A stretch of DNA of 64,000 nucleotides. Origin: Streptomyces sp. NBC_00582. GTDB taxonomy: Bacteria > Actinomycetota > Actinomycetes > Streptomycetales > Streptomycetaceae. The notes below the pieces were generated by a model. The model did not search any database and was not told where the DNA came from. It saw nothing but the letters and a program-made list of their open reading frames with translations. The stretch covers positions 1,984,001-2,048,000 of the forward strand of contig NZ_CP107772.1 in assembly GCF_036345155.1 (NCBI RefSeq), read 5' to 3'. Both the position numbers and the translations under genes were made by a program. Below, one piece after another: positions 33,481 to 40,968 of this stretch (its first letter is position 1; every line of letters begins with the position of its first letter).

Positions 33481-34481
33481 GTCGTCGGGAGGACCACGCC
33501 CGACGGGGGTTCCTCGGGGGTGCGCGGGTCGAGGCGGCGTAGCAGGAGGCGGGCCATGATGCGGCCCATCTCCTCGATGTCCTGACGGACCGTCGTCAGC
33601 GGCGGGTCGGTGCCCTCGGCGACCGGAAGCATGTCGTCGAAGCCGACCACCGCCACGTCCTCGGGCACCCGACGCCCGTGCTCGCGCAGGACCCGTAGCG
33701 CGCCGGAGGCGGTGAGGTCGTTCGCGGCGAACACGGCGTCGACGTCCGGGCAGCGGTCCAGGAGTTCGCGCATCGCGCGCTCCCCTCCGCCGGGCGTGAA
33801 GTCGCTCTCCACGACGAGCCGCGGGTCGGCGTCCCCCATGACGTCGCGGTAGCCGTCGAGCCGGTCGGCCGCCGAGGTCTGGTCCAGGGCGCCGGTGAGG
33901 TGGGCGATCCGGGTGCGGCCGAGGCCGACGAGATGGCGTACGGCCTCGCGGGCCCCGCCGCGGTTGTCGCTGTCGACGTACACCACACCGGTGTTGCCGT
34001 CGTTCCAGCCGGGGCGGCCGCCGAACACGGTGGGCAGGCCGGCGCCCCGGATGAGGCCGGGGAGCGGGTCGTCGAGGTGCAGGGAGAAGACCAGGGCGCC
34101 GTCGACATGGCCGCCGGCGAGATAGCGGGCGACCCGTGTGTGGTCGTCACGCCCCTCGGTGAGCAGCAGCACCAACTGGTTGTCCTGGGCGGTCAGTTCC
34201 TTGCTGATGCCGCGGAGCTGGAGGGCGAAGAAGGGATCGGCGAAGACCCTTGTCTCCGGTTCGGCGATGACGACGGCGACGGCGCCGTGCCGCTTCGTGA
34301 CGAGGCTGCGGGCCGCCTGGTTGGGGACGTACCCGAGTTCCTCCACGGCCCGCCGGACCCGCTCCACCAAGGGCTCCCGGACCCCGTCCCCACCGTTGAC
34401 GACCCTCGACACGGTGGCCCTGGACACCCCGGCCCGCGCGGCCACGGCCTCCAGGGTGGGACGCTGTGCGGTCTCGGTCAC
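33456..34481 (-). CDS. LacI-family transcriptional regulator
   Basis: This 341-aa repressor has an N-terminal LacI HTH and hinge (TLEAVAARAGVSRATVSRVV, NGGDGVREPLVERVRRAVEE, LGYVPNQAARSL) and a periplasmic-binding-like effector domain (GGHVDGALVFS, AVFAANDLTASGALR, VVGFDDM). GTG 34481 follows GGAGGAG. Its 3' end lies within the repeat array. It probably controls a sugar-utilisation gene, but none is adjacent. Confidence 0.9.
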   Translation of the reverse strand: MTETAQRPTLEAVAARAGVSRATVSRVVNGGDGVREPLVERVRRAVEELGYVPNQAARSLVTKRHGAVAVVIAEPETRVFADPFFALQLRGISKELTAQDNQLVLLLTEGRDDHTRVARYLAGGHVDGALVFSLHLDDPLPGLIRGAGLPTVFGGRPGWNDGNTGVVYVDSDNRGGAREAVRHLVGLGRTRIAHLTGALDQTSAADRLDGYRDVMGDADPRLVVESDFTPGGGERAMRELLDRCPDVDAVFAANDLTASGALRVLREHGRRVPEDVAVVGFDDMLPVAEGTDPPLTTVRQDIEEMGRIMARLLLRRLDPRTPEEPPSGVVLPTTLIRRASA

Positions 34482-34572
34482 GTCGGGGCTCCTCCTCGGT
34501 GCGTGCGGATCAGGATAGCCCTGGCGACGGAGGGAGGTGAGAGCGCTCTCGTGACGGGGTGGGAGGGGCGGC

Positions 34573-35601
34573 TCAGGGGGCCGGCGGTGTGTCCTCGTGG
34601 CGGGCCCTGCTCGGCTGGACCCGTTTCGGTTCGCCCGGCATCTTCGGGTACTCCGGGGGATACGGGAGATCGCCGAGTCCGTGGTCGTGTTCGTCACGAC
34701 GGGCGAGTTCCAGGAGGGACTCCAGGGAGAAGGCGTGGTCGTCCATGTCGGCGTGGACGTCGCCGACGGCTGCGTAGCGGGCCGGCATGGTCGCGATGTC
34801 GAAGTCAACGGGACGGGCCTCGCCGACCTCCTCCCAGCGCAGGGGCGCCGAGACGGGGGCGTGCGGACGGGGCCGTACGGAGTAGGCGGAGGCGATGGTG
34901 CGGTCCCGGGCGGTCTGGTTGTAGTCGAGGAAGATGCGCTCTCCGCGCTCCTCCTTCCACCACTTGATGGTGACCCGCTCCGGCATACGGCGTTCCATCT
35001 CCCGCCCGACGGCGATCGCGGCGCGCCGGACCTGGGTGAAGGTCCAGCGGGGCTCAATGGGCACGAAGACGTGCAGGCCGCGGCCGCCGGAGGTCTTGGG
35101 CCAGCCGCGCAGTCCGCCGAACTCGTCGAGGACCGCGCGCAGTTCATGGGCGGCGCGGACGGCGTCGTCGTAGTCGGTGCCGGGCTGCGGGTCGAGGTCG
35201 ATGCGCAGTTCGTCGGGGCGGTCGACGTCGTCGCGGCGGACGGGCCAGGGGTGGAAGGTGAGCGTGCCGTACTGGGCGGCCCACAGCACGGCCGCCTCCT
35301 CGGTGGGGCACATCTCGTCGGCGCTGCGGCCGCTGGGGAAGGTGATGTGGGCGGTGGGGATCCAGTCGGGCATGTTCTTCGGGGCCCGCTTCTGGAAGAA
35401 GGACTCGCCGTTCACACCGTCGGGGTAGCGCTCCAGGGTGGTGGGGCGATCGCGCAGGGCACGCAGGATGCCGGGCGCGACCGCCTGGTAGTAGCGGGCG
35501 AGGTCCAGCTTGGTGAAGCCGCGCTCCGGGAAGAAAACCTTGTCGGGACTGGACAGCCGTACGGTCCGGCCGCCCGCCTCCAGTTCCACCGCATCACCCA
35601 T
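34573..35601 (-). CDS. LigD-type polymerase domain protein (NHEJ primase-polymerase)
   Basis: This 342-aa stand-alone AEP polymerase of bacterial non-homologous end joining has the metal site RIDLDPQPG, SGGRGLHVFVPI, and FLDYNQTARDRTIASAYSVR. It fills ends before ligation. ATG 35601 is used because the longer frame lacks family residues. In related streptomycetes, as I recall, it diverges from an ATP-dependent ligase across a short gap. Here that partner is 16 kb away because the integrated element lies between them. Confidence 0.9.
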   Translation of the reverse strand: MGDAVELEAGGRTVRLSSPDKVFFPERGFTKLDLARYYQAVAPGILRALRDRPTTLERYPDGVNGESFFQKRAPKNMPDWIPTAHITFPSGRSADEMCPTEEAAVLWAAQYGTLTFHPWPVRRDDVDRPDELRIDLDPQPGTDYDDAVRAAHELRAVLDEFGGLRGWPKTSGGRGLHVFVPIEPRWTFTQVRRAAIAVGREMERRMPERVTIKWWKEERGERIFLDYNQTARDRTIASAYSVRPRPHAPVSAPLRWEEVGEARPVDFDIATMPARYAAVGDVHADMDDHAFSLESLLELARRDEHDHGLGDLPYPPEYPKMPGEPKRVQPSRARHEDTPPAP

Positions 35602-35668
35602 GCGAGCCACGGTAGGCGCACCGTCCAGGACGCGCATACCGGGCGATCGGGGCGGACCGGGTGCAGAA

Positions 35669-35677
35669 TCGGGGCAT
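35669..35677. other. Putative attachment core, left copy
   Basis: TCGGGGCAT recurs at 51644-51652, where it overlaps the ligase start codon. Joining host sequence on both sides across one copy reconstructs a short divergent polymerase-ligase intergenic region. Confidence 0.55.
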
Positions 35678-35740
35678 TGTTCTACGGGATCATCCATCTT
35701 CGCAAGTCAGAGGCAGGATGGGGGTCCGGCGGCGAGATCG

Positions 35741-35759
35741 TTTCTCACAATTTCTCACA
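35741..35759. repeat. Integrase arm-type sites, left end
   Basis: TTTCTCACA occurs twice in tandem (35741-35749 and 35751-35759). The same TCTCACA word is paired near the right end in the same orientation. Confidence 0.5.
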
Positions 35760-36942
35760 CGGAAGGTTTCCGATCTCCCCCGTGGAAGGTGTCCCACGCG
35801 GTCGCCGCGGCCCTCATGTCTTCGACGTCGACGTGCACGTACCGCCTCTTCGTGAAGCTGGCGTTCGTGTGGCCGGCCCACGCGGCGAGGATGTGGTCTG
35901 GCACCCCGTTGTTCGCGAGGTACGACAGGCACGAGTGCCGCGCGTCGTACAGGCGTACCCGTCGAATCTCCAGGTCGCGCATCAAGCGGTAGGCGTGCTC
36001 CCGCAGGTGCCGCGTGTTCCTCTCCAACCCCAACTCGTCGACGACGACGTAGCCCGTGTCCGTATAGCCCTCGCCGGCCGCCAGCCGCTCCCGTGCCTGG
36101 AGTGCCCGGAACTTCCTCAGCGCGTCCACCACGGGGCCGGGCAGCGGCAGCGCGCGCTCACCGGCCGCCGTCTTGGCGTCCTTCTCAAGCACGTAGTGGT
36201 TGCCGGGCATGGTGCGGGTGTTGACCATCTCCAGCGTGGCCAGCTTCAGATCGATGTCCGTCCAGCGCAGGCCGACAACCTCGGCTGGCCGCAGGCCCAT
36301 CAGGGACAGCAGTAGCGGGGCGTGCAAGCGGTCCTGCTCGATGCCTGCGATGAACAGCTGCACCTCGCCGACGGACCATGGTTTTGCCTTGGGGCGGTCA
36401 CGCTTGTCGGTCTTCTTGTCTGCCAGCGAGGGGCGGACGTCGGCGGCCACATTGACGCTGATCAGCTTGCGAACCACGGCCCGGCGCAGGGCGCCGCGAA
36501 GCTTGTGCAGGATGCTCTCGACCGTGGACACGGCCAGGCGCGCACCGGGCTCGCCTCCCTTGCGTCTGCCGCCGGAGACGAGTTCATCCACGAAGTTCTG
36601 GATGTGGTCTTCGGTGAGCTCCTGGAGGCGGATGTGTCCGAGGCGGTCGCGAACGTGGACCAGGGCGAGTCGGTAGGTGCGGATCGTCGTCTCCTCGACG
36701 TCGCGCCGCTTGTAGTCCAGCCACTCGTCAAGCCACTCCCCCAGCGTGATCTTGTTCGGGGCGATGAAGGTCCCGGCGGACCGCTCGGCGATGATTCGGG
36801 CTCGCTCTGCCAGCACCTCCTTCTTGGTGTCCTTCGTGATGGTCAGCTGGATACGGCGGCCGTTCTCGTCGCGGCCGGCATCGACGACAGTGCGATAGCG
36901 CACCGCGCCGTTCTGAAGGACGATCCGCTTCGGCTCACTCAT
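35755..36942 (-). CDS. int: Tyrosine site-specific integrase
   Basis: This 395-aa protein has an N-terminal arm-binding domain (about residues 1-60), a core-binding domain (ITLGEWLDEWLDYKRRDVEE) and a catalytic domain with Arg in LMGLRPAEVVGLRW, box II YDARHSCLSYL, AAWAGHTNASFTKRRYVH with the Tyr. The first residue of box II H-x-x-R is Tyr here. It sits at the left end of the element reading outward, as in AICEs. Its 3' end overlaps the TTTCTCACA arm sites. Confidence 0.92.
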   Translation of the reverse strand: MSEPKRIVLQNGAVRYRTVVDAGRDENGRRIQLTITKDTKKEVLAERARIIAERSAGTFIAPNKITLGEWLDEWLDYKRRDVEETTIRTYRLALVHVRDRLGHIRLQELTEDHIQNFVDELVSGGRRKGGEPGARLAVSTVESILHKLRGALRRAVVRKLISVNVAADVRPSLADKKTDKRDRPKAKPWSVGEVQLFIAGIEQDRLHAPLLLSLMGLRPAEVVGLRWTDIDLKLATLEMVNTRTMPGNHYVLEKDAKTAAGERALPLPGPVVDALRKFRALQARERLAAGEGYTDTGYVVVDELGLERNTRHLREHAYRLMRDLEIRRVRLYDARHSCLSYLANNGVPDHILAAWAGHTNASFTKRRYVHVDVEDMRAAATAWDTFHGGDRKPSV

Positions 36943-37046
36943 GGCCCACCCCTCCTGATCGAATCAACTGTGTGTCACGCACAGTGGTAACGCAAAGACC
37001 CCCGCCCTCAGTGATCCAAGAGCGGGGGCCCTCTGACGGCCAATGA

Positions 37047-38270
37047 TCAGGCGGTCAGGTCGATTTCGACGATCGCGGACGGCTGGAAGATCTTCAGGCC
37101 CGCGTCCATCTCCGCACGGAACCGGATCATGTTCCGCTGGAAGTCCGAGGCACCCGACCCCGCCCCCAGAGCGTTCGGGTCGTACACGTTCTCCGACCAG
37201 TCGAACCGGACGTCCTCGACGAGCTGCAGCTCCGTCGCCTCACGGAAGTTCACCAGGTGCGCCACACCGGCCGTCTGCGCCGTCGTCGACACCACCGGCA
37301 GACCCCACAGCCGGCGCGCGTTCACGTCCACCGTCTGCACCGGGCCACCCAGGTAGTAGTCCGCCTCGTTGTTCGCCAGCAGCTCCACCGTCTCCCAGTC
37401 GCTCGGGTTCATGACGTAGGCCGCACCGTCGAGGAACGACAGCAGCTCCAGCTTCGTCTTGGCCTTGCGAGTGGTGGTGAGCAGGTTCGTGTCCCACGCC
37501 TGCGCCTGCGACCCGGACACGTTCGCGATCCCGGTCATGTTCTCGCCCGACCCGGAACCGTTGATGATCTGCGCCTCCAGGCCCAGCTCCGTACCCAGCC
37601 GCATCTCGATGTCGAGGACCCGCCGCAGCGCCGGGGCATCCCGCAGATCCTGCCGGGCGATCGGCTCCGACAGATGCGCGATCGTCCGCGTCCGGTCGTC
37701 GACGCGCTCCCACGTGTACACGCTCGTCGGCTTCAGAGCGCCACGCGCCACCGGGGCCGCGTTGTTCGTGCGGGTCGTCTGCCGCAGGTAGCTGAAGCGG
37801 GACGGGCCCGACACCGTCGGAATGAGCTGCCGCAGCGCCAGCACCGGCACACCCATACGGACCGGCTCCGGGTCGAGCGGCACCGTCAGCGGAACCGCAC
37901 CCGAAGCCAGGATGCCCTTGTACCCGTCCGCCCCCGACGTCGCGGACAGCACCTTCGCGCCCCAGTCTGAGCCGCCGGCCGCCTTCACCCGCGGGTGATC
38001 CGCCTTCACCCGCGCGCCCCCGCCCTTCACACCCCACGTCCCGCCGATACCGTCACCGAGCTCGGCGAGCGCACTCTCCACCTTCTCCGCTTCCTTGGCC
38101 TTCTCGGCCTTGGCCTTCAGTTCCCTCGCCTGATCCATCAGGCCCTTCACCTCGGTCACCTCGTCCGCGGTGAAATCGCGGCCCTCACCGTCCGCCTTCG
38201 CGGCGATCGCCTGGGCCTTCTTCAGGACGGCCTGCATCTCTTCGACAAGCTCCTGAGCCTTCTTCTGCAT
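37047..38270 (-). CDS. HK97-type phage major capsid protein
   Basis: This 407-aa protein has a charged, coiled-coil N-terminus (residues 1-75; MDQARELKAKAEKAKEAEKV) resembling the delta/scaffold domain, then an HK97 fold (PVARGALKPTSVYTWERV, AHLSEPIARQDLRDAP, ELGLEAQIINGSGSGEN, FLDGAAYVMNPSDWETV, RLWGLPVVST, and a DWSENVYDPNA/FQRNMIRFRAEMDAGL C-terminal axial region). It assembles icosahedral shells. No prohead protease, portal or terminase gene is nearby. It starts at ATG 38270 and ends 105 bp upstream of the integrase gene. An encapsulin-like shell is the alternative use. Confidence 0.88.
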   Translation of the reverse strand: MQKKAQELVEEMQAVLKKAQAIAAKADGEGRDFTADEVTEVKGLMDQARELKAKAEKAKEAEKVESALAELGDGIGGTWGVKGGGARVKADHPRVKAAGGSDWGAKVLSATSGADGYKGILASGAVPLTVPLDPEPVRMGVPVLALRQLIPTVSGPSRFSYLRQTTRTNNAAPVARGALKPTSVYTWERVDDRTRTIAHLSEPIARQDLRDAPALRRVLDIEMRLGTELGLEAQIINGSGSGENMTGIANVSGSQAQAWDTNLLTTTRKAKTKLELLSFLDGAAYVMNPSDWETVELLANNEADYYLGGPVQTVDVNARRLWGLPVVSTTAQTAGVAHLVNFREATELQLVEDVRFDWSENVYDPNALGAGSGASDFQRNMIRFRAEMDAGLKIFQPSAIVEIDLTA

Positions 38271-38558
38271 GGGTGTCCCCTTGGGAAGTCATGGGTGTCT
38301 TCCCGGCGTGCTGGAGACGGGCGCTTCCACAGCGGCCCGTGGGGAGGCGGCTGGAGCGCGGGCACTCGACAGCGGGTACCGGAGGCGCCTGAGGCGGGCC
38401 TTCAGCTGGCGGGGCTCTGTCCGGGGGAGCCAGTGAGAGACGGCGGACGGCCGGCGCGAGGAGTCGCGAACCGATCCGATGGCCTCTCACGGCCACCTAC
38501 TCACGGAGTGAGCCAACCGCGGACCAAGAGACGGGCCGTCGATCAACCTACGGCCATT
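38271..38558. other. Intergenic leader upstream of the capsid gene
   Basis: This is about 290 bp with no convincing ORF; a 103-aa minus frame overlapping it looks like a shadow. It contains a GGCCGT/ACGGCC inverted repeat (38538-38559) followed by ATTTTAGC on the plus strand, possibly a terminator of the small gene upstream, and presumably the capsid promoter. Confidence 0.4.
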
Positions 38559-38825
38559 TTAGCTGCTAGAGCTGACAGTGCGGGAGATCTCCGCACCATC
38601 CTTGTACGTCGTCAGCTCCACGTGCTCGCAGGCGCAGGCGAGCGGCACCAGCCGGCCGACGTCGCCCTCGCCAACGAACCACACGGCGCCGTCCCCGTCG
38701 ACCACGGCCGCCATGCCCAGCTCGGCCGTGAACGGGCCCCGAGGCGCCGTCTCAGCATGCTCCAGCACGGCCAGCACCAACACCGTGCCGGCGGCCTCCG
38801 TGCCGTCCAGCGTGCGCACCCTCAT
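38559..38825 (-). CDS. Small element protein, function unknown
   Basis: This 88-aa protein (MRVRTLDGTEAAGTVLVLAV, then AVVDGDGAVWFVGEGDVG) resembles small beta-rich phage proteins but no family was recognised. ATG 38825 overlaps the upstream stop as ATGA, so the two genes are coupled; the longer frame from 38852 is rejected for that reason. Confidence 0.65.
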   Translation of the reverse strand: MRVRTLDGTEAAGTVLVLAVLEHAETAPRGPFTAELGMAAVVDGDGAVWFVGEGDVGRLVPLACACEHVELTTYKDGAEISRTVSSSS

Positions 38826-38974
38826 ACCCGGCTCCAGATCCGCTCGTCCCACTGCGTCGCCACATCCAACGGCGCCTCAACGGACTCCGGCCGGCGGGGC
38901 CACGCCGTCGCATCCAGTGCCGTCACAGGCACCCGGACCACCGGGTTGTAGACCTGCTCGTCTTCCTCTGCCAT
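38822..38974 (-). CDS. Very small element protein (50 aa)
   Basis: ATG 38974 follows a strong GGGAGGGG ribosome-binding site. The product is acidic (AEEDEQVYNPVVRVPVTALD) and ends IWSRV with an ATGA overlap to the 88-aa gene. The binding site and the coupling support it despite its size. Function unknown. Confidence 0.6.
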   Translation of the reverse strand: MAEEDEQVYNPVVRVPVTALDATAWPRRPESVEAPLDVATQWDERIWSRV

Positions 38975-39263
38975 GACCCCTCCCAGGGCTGTCAGTTCGG
39001 GCCTGCGAACCGCGCAGGCCCCCTATTGCTGATCTGAGCACGCGTCTTTCGCTCTGGCCGCGGCGGTCCCCGTGGCGCGTCGTCCAGCGATTCCGACTCC
39101 CCTTCCCTCGTGATCAGAAAGCCCTGATTCGCGGCGCCACGAATTTCCCTCCCCCGCGGTCCGCCGTGAGCCCGGGAAGGGGTCATCCCCCTCCCCACGG
39201 ACCCGAGGCCGGGGCGCCGGCCGGACCATGGAAGCGCTGCGCCCCAGCCCCGGGAGTCTGATG
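38975..39263. other. Non-coding stretch, possible promoter or packaging region
   Basis: This is about 290 bp without a credible ORF. It is rich in alternating GC-rich and GATTC/GAATT-like words (CGATTCCGACTC, CTGATTCG, ACGAATTTCC). No clear hairpin or repeat was seen. Its place next to phage-like genes makes a cos/pac-like role possible, but nothing proves it. Confidence 0.3.
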
Positions 39264-40046
39264 TCAGGCCACCTGCTTGAGCGGGCTGCTGTCGGGCAGT
39301 TCGTGGAGCAGGGCGTCGCGCTGCTCGGCGGGCGTGGGCAGCCACAGTTGCCCGCCGTGCTCGGCCATCCAGTCGAGGTAGTGGCGTGTGCTCAGGCCGG
39401 ACCAGGGCGGGCGGCCGGTGGCGAGGCGGACGGGGAACAGCTGGTGGTAGTTCCGGAGCATCGTGTACTTGCCGCGCGGGTCGTCGGGGCAGGTGATGCT
39501 GAGCGCGGAGGCCAGCTGGCTGCGGGCGCCCGCAATGGCGTTGTACCGGTCGGCCATGAGGTCGCAGGTATCGGAAGCCTTGCGGACCTTCGAGGGCGCG
39601 GACAGCAGGTGCCGGGGCTCGGTCTGCCCGTACTCGGCGAGGATGCGGTGCGCGTCCTTGTAGGCCTGCCACGTCTCGGCGAGGGCGGGCCGCAGGTGTT
39701 CGGTGATGATGGCCGTGGACTGTTCGCGCAGGACGGTGCGGGCGCGCTGGGCGGCGAGGTCGAGGCAGCCGCCGATCATGTCGAGGGCGTCCTGGTAGAC
39801 GCGTTCGGCCCGGCGTGCCTGCTCGATGAGTTCGACGTCGGGGAGTTTGGTGCCGGCGGCGACGGCGTCGACGGTGGCCTCGACGACGTCGTGCACGGTC
39901 TCCCACGCGTTGCGGGGCGGCTGCGGGAACGGCATGGCCTCGACGCCGCGGTAGGTGTCGCGGGCCTTCACCACCGCGGCGGGCAGCGTGTAGTGCCCCT
40001 GGTCGTATCCGTCGTAGAGGACGGGGAGGGGGAGCTGTTCAGCCAT
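39264..40046 (-). CDS. Phage/satellite-like hypothetical protein
   Basis: This 260-aa protein is largely helical from residue 50 to 190 (LIEQARRAERVYQDALDMIG, TEHLRPALAETWQAYKDAH) with no membrane segment. No family was recognised. ATG 40046 has a GGAG site and overlaps the stop of the 51-aa gene. It lies between the capsid and replication modules and could be a structural or packaging accessory. Confidence 0.65.
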   Translation of the reverse strand: MAEQLPLPVLYDGYDQGHYTLPAAVVKARDTYRGVEAMPFPQPPRNAWETVHDVVEATVDAVAAGTKLPDVELIEQARRAERVYQDALDMIGGCLDLAAQRARTVLREQSTAIITEHLRPALAETWQAYKDAHRILAEYGQTEPRHLLSAPSKVRKASDTCDLMADRYNAIAGARSQLASALSITCPDDPRGKYTMLRNYHQLFPVRLATGRPPWSGLSTRHYLDWMAEHGGQLWLPTPAEQRDALLHELPDSSPLKQVA

Positions 40047-40194
40047 CGGGGTTCTCCTTCTTGGTGGTCTTGGCCCAGCTGTGGCGGATGGCGGCCATCA
40101 GCGGTTCGTTGGGGTCTGGTGCTCCGAGTTCGCGGATGAGCCGATTCATCCGCTGCCCGGTGGTCTCGGGCTTGGGCGGGGGCTGTTCGGTCAT
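40039..40194 (-). CDS. Small element protein (51 aa)
   Basis: ATG 40194 opens TEQPPPKPETTGQRMNRLIR, Pro-rich then helical, and the stop overlaps the next start. It is part of a chain of coupled small genes in the replication module. Function unknown. Confidence 0.6.
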   Translation of the reverse strand: MTEQPPPKPETTGQRMNRLIRELGAPDPNEPLMAAIRHSWAKTTKKENPDG

Positions 40195-40418
40195 GTGGCT
40201 GCCTCCTGGGCGGCGAGGGTCTGCAGGGCCGCGGTGATCTCCTGCCAGTCGTCGGGGTGGACGATCTGGCGGAAGCCGCTGCAGAGGTTGATGACGGCGA
40301 TCCCGGCCGCCGAGCGAACTTCGTCGTCGCCGAGGTCGGCGAGCAGCGGGGCGAGGCCCTGGGCGTCGTTGTTGAGGGCGGCGACGGCGAGCGCGGTGAC
40401 CGCCTGCTGGGGGGTCAC
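40191..40418 (-). CDS. Small helical element protein (75 aa)
   Basis: GTG 40418 gives TPQQAVTALAVAALNNDAQG, then DDEVRSAAGIAVINLCSGFR, a helical bundle. It overlaps both neighbours by 4 bp. No family recognised. Confidence 0.6.
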   Translation of the reverse strand: MTPQQAVTALAVAALNNDAQGLAPLLADLGDDEVRSAAGIAVINLCSGFRQIVHPDDWQEITAALQTLAAQEAAT

Positions 40419-40714
40419 GACGCGTCCGGGAGGTCGAGGCGGGCGCACTGGCCGCCGTGGACGTCGTTGCAGGGCGGCCGGTGGGCGGCCCGGCACAGGT
40501 AGACGCCGCAGCCGCGCGAGCAGGGCCGGCCGCGCTTGCCGGTCAGGGGGCGGTCGCACACCGCGCACTGGCGCCGCAGTTTGGTGCGCTTACGTGCCTC
40601 GACGCCGGCGGCGCGAGCGGCGGCCAACTCGGCTCGCTGCTCTCGCTGCTGCTGCTGCCTGGCGCGAGCGGCCGCTATGCGGGCCTGCACCGCCTGGTCG
40701 ATGTGGGAGGTCAC
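40415..40714 (-). CDS. Small Cys-rich (zinc-ribbon-like) element protein
   Basis: This 99-aa protein starts at GTG 40714: helical and Arg/Gln-rich N-terminus, then a cysteine cluster CAVCDRPLTGKRGRPCSRGC and CRAAHRPPCN that should bind zinc. Possibly nucleic-acid binding. It overlaps the neighbouring genes. Confidence 0.65.
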   Translation of the reverse strand: MTSHIDQAVQARIAAARARQQQQREQRAELAAARAAGVEARKRTKLRRQCAVCDRPLTGKRGRPCSRGCGVYLCRAAHRPPCNDVHGGQCARLDLPDAS

Positions 40715-40968
40715 GGCTCGATCACCTCGACGTCGTGCTCCGTGCCCATGACGTCCCACCACTCGCTGCGGGTCCAGAGGGTGCCGTGCTCGACGAAAAC
40801 GGGCTCGACGGTGGTGTTCATGCTGCCGTCGTCGTCTGCGCCGGTGGCGACGACGGCCCACGCGACGATCCGGGACTTGGACTTGGTGCCGTCCGGGGCG
40901 GTGTGCTGAACCCACCAGCCTTCCGGTGCGGGGGTGAGGGAGATGGGGGAGTTGACGGCGTACTTCAT
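40711..40968 (-). CDS. Small element protein (85 aa)
   Basis: ATG 40968 overlaps the primase stop (40965). The sequence PEGWWVQHTAPDGTKSKSRI, then DDDGSMNTTVEPVFVEHGTL, is beta-rich. No family recognised; coupled translation with the primase is likely. Confidence 0.6.
   Translation of the reverse strand: MKYAVNSPISLTPAPEGWWVQHTAPDGTKSKSRIVAWAVVATGADDDGSMNTTVEPVFVEHGTLWTRSEWWDVMGTEHDVEVIEP

Noticed and set aside
32253..33542. Long Ala/Arg-rich ORF across the repeat array
   Set aside because: It is in the wrong frame of the VOC gene and its composition follows the GC-rich repeats, with no start signal or family character.
38185..38496. 103-aa minus-strand ORF overlapping the capsid start
   Set aside because: It overlaps the capsid N-terminus in another frame, is Arg/Pro-rich, and lacks a ribosome-binding site.
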